This document shows, piece after piece, positions 17,357 through 24,995 of a stretch of DNA of 64,000 nucleotides (within the stretch, counting starts at the first letter, position 1; each line of letters starts with the position of its first letter). Location: the NCBI RefSeq assembly GCF_019976755.1, contig NZ_AP023441.1, forward strand, positions 4,771,501 to 4,835,500, given 5' to 3'. This stretch comes from Nostoc sp. MS1. GTDB lineage: Bacteria > Cyanobacteriota > Cyanobacteriia > Cyanobacteriales > Nostocaceae. The notes under the pieces are model-generated. The model searched no databases, was not told the DNA's origin, and saw only the letters and a list, made by a program, of their open reading frames with translations. The position numbers and the translations under genes are program-made.

Positions 17357-18643
17357 TTAACTAAACTGTTCACCTACATCTAGGTTGAACAACATTTGCA
17401 GGGTTTGCATACAGCGTCTTCTCGCTTCTACATCCTGCTGCGCTCGTAACTGCACCATTGGATCGTGTAAAATTTTGTTAACGATACCCCTTGTTAAGGC
17501 TTCGATCACTTCTTGGTGTTTGTCGCCAAATTCTGAACCTAGTCTTGACAAGGCTTTTTCTAGTTCTTGTTCGCGGATGGTTTCGATTTTGCTGCGGAGG
17601 CTGCTAATTGTAGAAACAGTTTCCAAACTGCGCCACCAAACGTCAAAAGCTTCGATTTCCTCTTCTAATAGACGTTCAGCTTCTTGAGCCATCTTTCTGC
17701 GGCTTTCGTAGTTTTGGGCTACTACAGCCTTTAAATCATCCACGTTGAAGGCTTTGACATGTACGAGTTCGTTCACATCCACATGGACGTTACGGGGTAC
17801 GGAAATGTCAAACAGCATGAGAGGCTGGTTTGGCGCTAAAACCATTTCTAATTTTGCGCGGTCAAGTATTGGCTCTGTAGCCGAGGTGCTGGTGAAGACA
17901 ATATCTGCTTCGGCAATTACCGTCATCATCTCGGACATCAAATGTGTGCGGATGGGATGTTCGGAAAACTGCTGTGCCAATTCTTGGGCGCGATCGCGTG
18001 AGCGATTGACTATACTAATTTGTGTAGCACCCTTAGAAACTAAGTGTTGTACTAACAGCCTAGACATTTTACCAGCACCAAGGATTGCTACTCGGCAAGC
18101 TGCTAAATTTTGGGCTTTTATCTGCGCTAACTCAACGGCTGCGGAACTGATCGAAACTGCACCAGTACCAATGCTAGTTTCGGTACGCACTCGCTTACCT
18201 GCTGTAATTGCTTGTTTAAATAATCGATTCAGAATTGTTTTTATACCGTTATATTGCTGCCCCAGTTTGTGAGTATTTTTCACCTGAGCCAGAATTTGTC
18301 CCTCACCAAGTACGAGGCTATCTAATCCAGCCGCTACCCGCATAACGTGCATGACTGCATCTTCGTGTAACAACACGAACAAGTGTTGACGTAAAGAATG
18401 CACAGGCAATTTACTGTGTTCGGAAAGAAACTGAGTTACTTCCCGAATCCCATGATCTGTTTCTTCAGCAACGATGTAAATTTCTAACCTGTTACAAGTG
18501 CTGAGAATGGCGACTTCATCAATATGGGGATAGCTAGTGAGTTGTGCGATCGCACTTTCTGTTTGTGGTTCTGGAATACTCAGCTTTTCCCGAATTTCAA
18601 CTGGGGCTGTTTTATGGCTTAACCCCACCACTGCAATATTCAT
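17357..18643 (-). CDS. hemA: Glutamyl-tRNA reductase
   Basis: First committed enzyme of tetrapyrrole (chlorophyll, haem, bilin) synthesis: it reduces glutamyl-tRNA to glutamate-1-semialdehyde with NADPH. It has 428 residues. Visible are the N-terminal MNIAVVGLSHKTAPVEIREKL, the catalytic Cys in STCNRLEIY (near residue 50), the GLDSLVLGEGQILAQVK region, and the NADPH-binding LGAGKMSRLL. The C-terminal dimerisation helices end in RRCMQTLQMLFNLD. The glpX gene lies just upstream on the same strand. Confidence 0.97.
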   Translation of the reverse strand: MNIAVVGLSHKTAPVEIREKLSIPEPQTESAIAQLTSYPHIDEVAILSTCNRLEIYIVAEETDHGIREVTQFLSEHSKLPVHSLRQHLFVLLHEDAVMHVMRVAAGLDSLVLGEGQILAQVKNTHKLGQQYNGIKTILNRLFKQAITAGKRVRTETSIGTGAVSISSAAVELAQIKAQNLAACRVAILGAGKMSRLLVQHLVSKGATQISIVNRSRDRAQELAQQFSEHPIRTHLMSEMMTVIAEADIVFTSTSATEPILDRAKLEMVLAPNQPLMLFDISVPRNVHVDVNELVHVKAFNVDDLKAVVAQNYESRRKMAQEAERLLEEEIEAFDVWWRSLETVSTISSLRSKIETIREQELEKALSRLGSEFGDKHQEVIEALTRGIVNKILHDPMVQLRAQQDVEARRRCMQTLQMLFNLDVGEQFS

Positions 18644-18677
18644 TTCTTATCGGTAGTTTAGTAATGGGTTATTTAAT

Positions 18678-18709
18678 GGGGAGTGGGGAGTCGGGAGTTG
18701 GGAGTGGGG
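18678..18709 (+). repeat. G-tract repeat with quadruplex-forming pattern
   Basis: Five runs of three or four G separated by AGT, AGTC or AGTT fit the standard G-quadruplex pattern on the plus strand. It lies between glpX and hemA, 35 bases upstream of the hemA start, and will be C-rich in the hemA transcript. Confidence 0.6.
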
Positions 18710-18801
18710 AAGATGAGGGAAAGAGTGAAAGGGAAAGGGAAAAGAGTAAAGATTAAAGGCTTTACCCTCTGCTACCCTGCTACCCTAATCCTCTGCTACC
18801 C

Positions 18802-18829
18802 TACTCCCTACTCCCTACTCCCTACTCCC
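18802..18829. repeat. Heptanucleotide repeat (TACTCCC, 4 copies)
   Basis: Four perfect TACTCCC copies lie 6 bases past the glpX stop (leftward gene). This is the reverse complement of the GGGAGTA repeat found before nadB at 36351. Confidence 0.85.
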
Positions 18830-18835
18830 TAACTC

Positions 18836-19873
18836 TTAGTGCAGTTGCACAGTCTTAGGCTGTCCAGCCATGTGAATGGTGTCCACAAAGCGAGCAGTTT
18901 GAGACTGACTGGAAATAACCAAGCTTTGAGTTCTAGCACCGCCTTGGAAGAAGCGTACACCTTGCATGAGATTACCAGAGGTAATACCGCAAGCTGCGAA
19001 GAGAACGGTTTCTCCTGATGCGAGTTCATGAGCATCGTAAACTTTATCAGGGTCATTGATACCCATAGATGTCAATCGGTCAATGTTGGCTTGTTTGCTT
19101 TCCCCAATTAAGCCCGTCTTGACTATTTCTGGATCATAGATCAATTGACCTTGGAAGTGTCCGCCTAAAGCACGCATGGCGGCTGCGGAAATCACACCTT
19201 CGGGTGCTGCACCAATACCCATGAGCGCATGAACATTAGTACCAGCAAAACCACAAGATATTGCTGCACCTACGTCACCGTCGGAAATCAGCTGTACTCT
19301 TGCACCCGCATCACGGATTTCTTTGATTAAATCGTTATGGCGATCGCGCTTCATGACGATTACTACTAGTTCGTCAATCGCCCGGTCTAGACACTCAGAA
19401 AGAATCTTGAGGTTTTCCGTTGCTGATTTGTTGATGTCTACTTTGCCTTTAGCTGCTGGTGGTGCTGCTAATTTCTTCATGTAGAAGTCGGGTGCTGCAA
19501 ATAAACCACCTTTTTCGGAAATAGCCAGAACAGCCATTGAGCCTGGTTGACCGTAAGCTACAAGGTTTGTACCTTCGCAGGGGTCAACAGCGATGTCAAT
19601 TTCGACTAATTCATCGGGGTTACATAATTCTGTAGCATTTTCTTGGGTACAGATACCGACTTCTTCACCGATGTACAGCATGGGCGCGTCGTCGCGTTCC
19701 CCTTCACCGATGACAATGCGACCGCGCATGTAAATTTTGTTCATGCGTTCGCGCATTGCTTCTACTGCTACCTGGTCAGCAGTATTCTTTTCGCCTTTAC
19801 CCATCCACTTCGCAGATGCGATCGCGGCTTGCTCAACTACCTCAATAATCTCTAATCCAAGTGTATTTTCCAC
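18836..19873 (-). CDS. glpX: Class II fructose-1,6-/sedoheptulose-1,7-bisphosphatase
   Basis: Calvin-cycle phosphatase that cleaves the 1-phosphate of both fructose and sedoheptulose bisphosphate in cyanobacteria. It has 345 residues and starts with GTG at 19873 (MENTLGLEIIEVVEQAAIAS). GlpX-family metal-site motifs are seen: GEGERDDAPMLYIGE, then DPCEGTNLVAYGQPG and GAAPEGVISAAAMRALGG. It is followed by heptamer repeats and hemA. It is expected to be the main F/SBPase and a redox-regulated step in carbon fixation; the regulation is known for the family, not visible here. Confidence 0.95.
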   Translation of the reverse strand: MENTLGLEIIEVVEQAAIASAKWMGKGEKNTADQVAVEAMRERMNKIYMRGRIVIGEGERDDAPMLYIGEEVGICTQENATELCNPDELVEIDIAVDPCEGTNLVAYGQPGSMAVLAISEKGGLFAAPDFYMKKLAAPPAAKGKVDINKSATENLKILSECLDRAIDELVVIVMKRDRHNDLIKEIRDAGARVQLISDGDVGAAISCGFAGTNVHALMGIGAAPEGVISAAAMRALGGHFQGQLIYDPEIVKTGLIGESKQANIDRLTSMGINDPDKVYDAHELASGETVLFAACGITSGNLMQGVRFFQGGARTQSLVISSQSQTARFVDTIHMAGQPKTVQLH

Positions 19874-20055
19874 AGAGTCGCCCTCTCAACTGCTTGACTT
19901 TGCGTCATTTTTTCAAGCCATTTCAGTTTTTAAGTCTACCAAAGGGCGGATACCTGTGGAAAATAGTGTTTGCTTGCATCTGTGTTAAGTTTTGCTTCTA
20001 AAGAAGATAAACTAAGTTCAAATAGTTCCTATGTACTATTGTAACGCCCTCTAAG

Positions 20056-20520
20056 TCATTCCCCAGTCACTTGCAAAAATACAGTCCTTTTACGTGGCCC
20101 ATCTAAGTCAAAGAACAATACAGATTGCCAAGTTCCTAAACCTAATTGCCCCTCTACTACAGGAATAATTTCACTATTGTTCAGCATCATTGCCATCAAG
20201 TGAGAATGAGCATTTATTGGCTCATCTTCTGGCACAACTCTTAAATGTAAATCGTTGTGTAGATAGCGGTCTGATTCTGGTGCTAGTTTGCGTAAGAACA
20301 CTTTTATATCTTCTAATAATCTCACTTCATCTTCATTAATTGCTAAGGCAGTTGTAGTATGCCGAGAAAATACTAAAACCTGCCCATTTTGAATTTGAGT
20401 ATCAGCTAAAAAATATTTAATTTGGGGTGTGATGTTGTAAATATTAATTCCTGGCTCTGTTTCAATTTCCAGGATTTTATGAATAATAGGCATAGAAATT
20501 TTCAGCTTTAAATACTTCAA
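20056..20520 (-). CDS. YjbQ/UPF0047 family protein
   Basis: A 154-residue beta-rich protein of the YjbQ family; E. coli YjbQ has weak thiamine phosphate synthase activity, but the real role is unsettled. Family features are VFSRHTTTALAINEDE, then HNDLHLR, SHLMAMMLNNSEIIPV and LGTWQSVLFFDLDGPRKR, with the conserved His and Glu residues in place. An alternative start is the internal Met at 20493 (MPIIHKILEIET). The upstream aminotransferase ends 14 bases before this start, suggesting a two-gene unit. Confidence 0.9.
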   Translation of the reverse strand: MKYLKLKISMPIIHKILEIETEPGINIYNITPQIKYFLADTQIQNGQVLVFSRHTTTALAINEDEVRLLEDIKVFLRKLAPESDRYLHNDLHLRVVPEDEPINAHSHLMAMMLNNSEIIPVVEGQLGLGTWQSVLFFDLDGPRKRTVFLQVTGE

Positions 20521-20534
20521 TTATTCTCTCATTA

Positions 20535-21695
20535 TTAAGTACCAACAATTGTTTTCAATCCTTGTACTAATCTGTCAATACCTTCTGTTACCGTATCTTT
20601 TTGCAATGCACCATAGGCTACCCGCAAATAACAACCATTCTCCATTCCAAAAGTTGTCCCAGGAATAACAGCCACTTTATATTCTTGAATTAGGCGTTTA
20701 ACTAATTCAAAAGCATCAATGTTTGTATGCACTTTCAAAAAGAAGTAAAAAGCACCATTGGCTGGTGTAATAGTACATAAACCTTGGAGTTGTTTGAGGT
20801 AGTAAATTACTACTTCTCGGACTTGAGCAATCGCACCAATATGCTCTTGTAAATACTCTGGCTTTGCTTGCAATGCGCCTAAAGCCGCATACTGGGAAAC
20901 TACAGGTGGACAAATCAAAATTGTGTCCTGGACTTTTTTAATCGCCACAAGCAGATGTTTGGGGATCACCATGTAACCAATTCGCCAACTGGCAAAACCG
21001 TAGGCTTTAGAAAGACTGTAGAGAGAAATCGTGTATTCACTATTACCCGCAAACGATGCCGGAGAAACGTGTTTTACACCATCGTAAGTAAAGTATTCGT
21101 AGGCTTCATCGCTAATGTGATAGATGCCATAATCCGCGCAAACTTGGTTTACATGGCGTAATAAATCTTCAGAATAAACAACGCCTGTGGGATTATTTGG
21201 GGAGATAGTCACTACAGCCCGTGTTTTAGGTGTAATGGCTTGAGCGATCGCCTCTGGACGCAATTGATAATTTTCATCGGTTTCTACCAACACAGCACAA
21301 CAACCAGCCATTGCGATCGCCATCTCATGATTGAAGTAGTAAGGCGTATTGAGAATAATTTCATCGCCAGGAGAAGTAATTGCGAGGATAGCGTTCACAT
21401 ACGCCATATTACTTCCAGCCGTTACCACGATGCAGTTATTGTTAGTAATGTCAACCCCATTAAATCTTGACAATTTTTCTGTCAAAGCATTTAAAAGAGG
21501 AGGAATACCCTCAACAGCTTTATATAAATTATTTGCAGGATCACTCAAGAATTGAGGTAAAAGCTCAACAGCTTCCGGTGGTGGACTATAAGAAACCACA
21601 CCCTGTCCCAAAGAAATAGTCCCAGGTGAGTTTTTAATCAACTCACCCACAACAGGAATAATCGGCGACTGTACCGCCTGCATTCGAGTAGTCAT
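20535..21695 (-). CDS. PLP-dependent aminotransferase, class I/II (AspC-like)
   Basis: About 386 residues from the ATG at 21695 (MTTRMQAVQSPIIPVVGEL); an ATG at 21683 is also possible. The frame runs on to 21716, but those codons are part of a TAGTCAT repeat. Fold-type I features: PGTISLGQGVVSYSPP, the VTAGSNMAYVNAIL cofactor-phosphate region, SPNNPTGVVYSE, the YSLSKAYGFASWRIGY segment with the Schiff-base Lys, and a C-terminal LRVAYG Arg. The substrate amino acid cannot be told from sequence alone. It probably shares a transcript with yjbQ. Confidence 0.92.
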   Translation of the reverse strand: MTTRMQAVQSPIIPVVGELIKNSPGTISLGQGVVSYSPPPEAVELLPQFLSDPANNLYKAVEGIPPLLNALTEKLSRFNGVDITNNNCIVVTAGSNMAYVNAILAITSPGDEIILNTPYYFNHEMAIAMAGCCAVLVETDENYQLRPEAIAQAITPKTRAVVTISPNNPTGVVYSEDLLRHVNQVCADYGIYHISDEAYEYFTYDGVKHVSPASFAGNSEYTISLYSLSKAYGFASWRIGYMVIPKHLLVAIKKVQDTILICPPVVSQYAALGALQAKPEYLQEHIGAIAQVREVVIYYLKQLQGLCTITPANGAFYFFLKVHTNIDAFELVKRLIQEYKVAVIPGTTFGMENGCYLRVAYGALQKDTVTEGIDRLVQGLKTIVGT

Positions 21696-21748
21696 TAGTC
21701 CATAGTCATTAGTCATTAGTCAACAGTCCATAGTCATTAGTCCATAGT
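21690..21748. repeat. Heptamer-type repeat (TAGTCAT/TAGTCCA)
   Basis: Imperfect heptamers of the form (T/C)AGTC(A/C)(A/T) cover the 5' end and leader of the aminotransferase gene and continue the same family found at 22114-22161, on the other side of the ccmK-like gene. Confidence 0.7.
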
Positions 21749-21764
21749 TACGCTTCCTCAGCAC

Positions 21765-22103
21765 TCAAGCTGACAAAGGCGGAGGGAAGCGGATATCAGC
21801 ACTAAAGTTATTCACGTTAGCGCTGTGGTGAATTGGTAAAGCATATTCTAAGTTTTCGTGGGGGCGGGGGATGATGTGATGAGAAAGTAATTCACCGCCA
21901 TTGACTCGCTGCACAGATTCTAGTCCGGCTGTGACGGCTACATTTACCTCGCCTACTTCGCCGCGAATTAATACGGTAATTCTTCCCAAGTCTGTATTTT
22001 CGTAGCCTACCAAAGTTACACGGGCAGCTTTACACATCGCATCCCCTACTTCTATGGCTGTGGGAACACCGTAAACTTCAACCATGCCTAACGCCAATGT
22101 CAT
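21765..22103 (-). CDS. ccmK: Carboxysome shell protein, CcmK-type BMC-domain hexamer
   Basis: A 112-residue single BMC-domain protein forming hexameric facets of the carboxysome shell. Typical parts are MTLALGMVEVYGVPTAIEVGDAMCKAARVT cut into LGMVEVYGVP, DAMCKAARVTLVGYE, the pore-region strand RITVLIRGEVGEV and HHIIPRPHENLEYALP. It has a C-terminal extension of about 20 residues (SADIRFPPPLSA). It stands alone, away from any ccmLMN genes, with heptamer repeats on both sides. Such isolated CcmK paralogues are thought to tune shell permeability. Which paralogue class it belongs to (K3, K4, or the later-named K5/K6) I cannot decide. Confidence 0.88.
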   Translation of the reverse strand: MTLALGMVEVYGVPTAIEVGDAMCKAARVTLVGYENTDLGRITVLIRGEVGEVNVAVTAGLESVQRVNGGELLSHHIIPRPHENLEYALPIHHSANVNNFSADIRFPPPLSA

Positions 22104-22113
22104 AAATAACTCA

Positions 22114-22161
22114 GTTTAGTCATTAGTCATTAGTCCACAGTCCATAGTCCATAGTCAACAG
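22114..22161. repeat. Heptamer-type repeat upstream of the ccmK-like gene
   Basis: Heptamers TAGTCAT, TAGTCCA and CAGTCCA in a row lie 10 bases before the ccmK-like start (leftward gene). The array separates this gene from the P450 gene. Confidence 0.7.
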
Positions 22162-22206
22162 TTAATAGTTACTCTCCCTCATCTTTCCCATCCCTTTTTA
22201 CAGCTA

Positions 22207-23589
22207 TTACACAGTCGCCATAATGCGAGACTCTTTAGGAGCGCGTTTTTCTGTAATCATCATCTTGACACCACGGGCTGGTGCTAAGGTTACTCCCCGA
22301 CGACGAGGTAGTTCTGGTTGACTATCAGCTATTGCAAGCTGGTAGTTTGTTAAGATAGTCGCTAATACAAGCTTCATTTCAAATACAGCCAAAGCTTCAC
22401 CTAAACAGCGTCGAACACCGCCACCAAAGGGGATAAATTCGTAAGGTGAATATTGACGTTCTAGAAAACGTTCTGGTTTAAATTGCTTGGCTTGGGGATA
22501 TATATCTTCTCTTTGGTGGACTAGATATATACAACCACAAAGGATTGTACCTGGTTCTAAGCTATGTCCCAACATTTCCACTGGTTCTTGGACTACGCGC
22601 GGAAATGTTAACATTGCCACGGGACGGAAACGCAAGGTTTCATTACATACAGCCGTGAGATAAGGTAAGCGGAAAATAGTCATTGGATCTGGTGATTCAC
22701 CAAGGGTATCTAATTCTGCTAGTAGTTTTTCTAGAACTTGGGGGTTTTGGTGAATTAGATATAATGCCCAAGCCATTGCTGTTGCTGTGGTTTCATAGCC
22801 AGCAAACAATAGTGTCATCAACTCATCCCGCAACTCTTGATCTGTCATGGGATTACCGGCTTCATCCTGTGATGACATGAGTAAGGAAAGAATATCAATC
22901 CGATTTGGGTTATTTTCTCCTCGACGTTCAGCAATTTCTGCGTAGATTAATTGATCAAGTTGCTGGCGATCGCGGATAAACTTACCCCAAGGACTCCAAG
23001 CACCTAAATCTTTTTGTAAAGCCGGGAAAAACAAAAAACTAGAAGTATAGGGTGAACGAAATAAATCAGCCATCACAGACATTTTTTGCTTCAGTTGTTG
23101 GCTTTTTTCTCCCTCATGTACACCAAATACAGTCTGTAAGATGACTTGTAAGGAAATATCTTGGGTGACGTTACGTGCAGTAAATACTTGATTTGTGGGT
23201 AATTGCTCCCAAACTTTTTTTGTAATATTGCGGATTAAGTCGCCATAACTCCGCATCCGATCGCCGTGAAAAGATGGCATAACTAATTGCCGCCGTTTTC
23301 TATGGCGATCGCCTTCAAGCATAATGACAGAACGCTCTCCTATCAATGGTTCTAAAATTCTATTTTCTTCACCAAGAGCTGCGAACTTTTTGCGATCGTT
23401 AGTTAAAATCTCTTGTATTGTTTGAGGATGGTTGACAAAGGCAAGCTGATTCCCAAAACCAATAATCTGAGCAGTAAAAATATCAGGATATTGCTGTGCT
23501 GCACTCTCCATATATCCTACAGGGTCAAGCACCCATTGGAGTCTTTGCAGAAAAGTGGGTTTATTAAGTAAGTTAGGTAGTAGCTGCAT
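22207..23589 (-). CDS. Cytochrome P450, CYP110-like
   Basis: A 460-residue soluble-type haem monooxygenase. The I-helix oxygen-binding motif is AGYETT (near residue 268), the K-helix ExxR is ETLR (near 316), and the haem-ligand loop is FGGGVRRCLG (Cys near 397). The N-terminus (NKPTFLQRLQWVLDPVGYME) matches the cyanobacterial CYP110 family, whose members hydroxylate fatty acids, alkanes or terpenes. No reductase or terpene synthase gene is nearby, so the substrate is unknown. The gene stands alone, 103 bases upstream of the ccmK-like gene. Confidence 0.93.
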   Translation of the reverse strand: MQLLPNLLNKPTFLQRLQWVLDPVGYMESAAQQYPDIFTAQIIGFGNQLAFVNHPQTIQEILTNDRKKFAALGEENRILEPLIGERSVIMLEGDRHRKRRQLVMPSFHGDRMRSYGDLIRNITKKVWEQLPTNQVFTARNVTQDISLQVILQTVFGVHEGEKSQQLKQKMSVMADLFRSPYTSSFLFFPALQKDLGAWSPWGKFIRDRQQLDQLIYAEIAERRGENNPNRIDILSLLMSSQDEAGNPMTDQELRDELMTLLFAGYETTATAMAWALYLIHQNPQVLEKLLAELDTLGESPDPMTIFRLPYLTAVCNETLRFRPVAMLTFPRVVQEPVEMLGHSLEPGTILCGCIYLVHQREDIYPQAKQFKPERFLERQYSPYEFIPFGGGVRRCLGEALAVFEMKLVLATILTNYQLAIADSQPELPRRRGVTLAPARGVKMMITEKRAPKESRIMATV

Positions 23590-23662
23590 TTTATTTTTGA
23601 TTCTGCAATTAAGTTAGCCTTTCACTTAATATGCAGTGTAGCTTGTCATTATCACAAATGCT

Positions 23663-24238
23663 TCAGCTTGCTTTTTGGGTTTTCATATATTTATAGATAG
23701 CAGCAATATTACGAGCGTCATCTATGCCCCGATGGTGTGTACCTATCAGTTCCATTCCCAGATGATTAAGTGCTTGTGCCATACCAAACCTTTTTGATAC
23801 GCCTAGATATTCTGAAAATTCTTTCTTGATATTTATGTGTTCTGATGTAAAAGGATATGGTACATGATGAAACTTGCAATCTTGGATAAATTGATTTTTA
23901 TCATAATCTCCCCAAGAGCAAAATATATGATTATTAAATGATGGATATATCCACTTCTGAAAACGAGAAATTGCTTCTACAAATATTGGTGCTTTGTCAA
24001 CATCTTCTTGACGAATACTAGTTAATTCCGTACAAAATTTCGTGAGTTGCGGATTTCTGACTGGTTGAATAAATTGCTGAAATTCTGCATCAATTACCCA
24101 TGTTTTTCTATTGAGCATCACTGCACCAATTTCTATAATTTCCATTTCGTGCCGAGGAATGCTACCATCATCTGAGCAAGTTGCTTCTAAATCAACAATT
24201 AAATAATATGATGTTGGTTCAGCGTTCATATCTTTCAT
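23663..24238 (-). CDS. DEDDh 3'-5' exonuclease (ERI-1/KapD-like)
   Basis: A 191-residue predicted RNase T-like exonuclease. Motif I is VDLEATC, motif II lies in SWGDYDKNQFI, and motif III is HHRGIDDARN with the catalytic His. This layout and the FCTELTSIRQEDVD segment match the ERI-1/KapD subgroup, which trims RNA ends. A Met at residue 4 (24229) is an alternative start. No Shine-Dalgarno sequence is seen. A 37-bp near-perfect palindrome ends 3 bases before the start, so expression is probably controlled there. Confidence 0.88.
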   Translation of the reverse strand: MKDMNAEPTSYYLIVDLEATCSDDGSIPRHEMEIIEIGAVMLNRKTWVIDAEFQQFIQPVRNPQLTKFCTELTSIRQEDVDKAPIFVEAISRFQKWIYPSFNNHIFCSWGDYDKNQFIQDCKFHHVPYPFTSEHINIKKEFSEYLGVSKRFGMAQALNHLGMELIGTHHRGIDDARNIAAIYKYMKTQKAS

Positions 24239-24241
24239 CGA

Positions 24242-24278
24242 AAACTACTATATACTACATTGTAGTGTATAGTAGTTT
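24242..24278. promoter_or_regulatory. 37-bp near-perfect palindrome before the exonuclease gene
   Basis: Two 18-base arms around a single central base pair at 17 of 18 positions. The outer half-sites are AAACTACT and AGTAGTTT, the inner ones ACTACA and TGTAGT, so four ACTAC/GTAGT words are arranged as nested dyads. It lies 3 bases upstream of the start codon and may be an operator or, in RNA, a hairpin blocking translation. The same outer half-sites form the palindrome at 52067-52084. Confidence 0.6.
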
Positions 24279-24401
24279 AGAATGTGAAGTTTAGCTTGAC
24301 AGGAAAGATTTTACCCAGCCGAGTTGTATAGAAATATCAGAGGATGTTTTAAAAGTCGAAGCGGGTCAAAAATTATGCGAGTCGCTTAACCATAATACGT
24401 A

Positions 24402-24818
24402 TCATCGCAATATAAATAAAAATAATTTAATTTTTTCTACTAGCGGCTTGATGCGATCGCTTTTGGATTTAATGTCTACAATCAAGTCGGGTACTAGCTC
24501 AACAAAATCTCTTTTACTAATTTTTGATTTCTCCGCACGCACAAAGGATACATCAGGAGCGCGGAGATTAAGCTTTTCTACATCAGCTTCATTGTCTTCC
24601 GTTTCCAGTCTTGGCAGAATAAAACCAGCGCTAGAACCAGTTACTCGTCCTAACTTACATAGACGAACCCAGTTTTTTAGCAATCGAATTAACTTAGCGC
24701 CTATTTATTCTGAAATATAATCGGATGGCCCTATAACCAGGATATTACCGTCCACTAGTTCCATCTGCCATTCTGGATGTTCAGCTTGTAGCTGCTCTAA
24801 ATCTGAGATTGTGAACAT
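24402..24818 (-). pseudogene. Decayed Uma2-family (DUF820) nuclease gene
   Basis: Reading leftward from the ATG at 24818 gives MFTISDLEQLQAEHPEWQME, a typical Uma2 N-terminus, with ELVDGNILVIGPSDYISE. There the frame meets TAA (at about 24708-24710) and continues in the same frame with IGAKLIRLLKNWVR, LRAPDVSFV and VPDLIVDIKSKSDR, all Uma2-like. It ends at 24402 after KIKLFLFILR, before the C-terminal strands of the family. So one nonsense codon and a truncated 3' end are seen. Uma2 genes are numerous in cyanobacteria and often decayed. Confidence 0.8.
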
Positions 24819-24873
24819 AAGAATAGAAGCAATCTATTTACATCCATGTTCCTACAAGCTGATCACAACAGTT

Positions 24874-24968
24874 ATACCAATTCAAAATTCAAAATTCAAA
24901 ATTCAAAAAACAGATGTTATGAGTGTTTTGGAATTTGCATCTGTTGTTGAATTTTGCAGAATTGGTAT
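24874..24968. repeat. 95-bp palindromic element with heptamer repeat inside
   Basis: Outer arms ATACCAATTC (24874-24883) and GAATTGGTAT (24959-24968) are perfect. Inside are four TTCAAAA copies (24881-24908) and a second arm pair CAGATG/CATCTG. It lies 27 bases after the helicase stop on the leftward transcript and can fold into a long hairpin. It resembles small non-coding mobile repeats (MITE-like) of Nostoc. Confidence 0.65.
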
Positions 24969-24995
24969 TAGCCGTATTTAGTCACTGACTAATGA

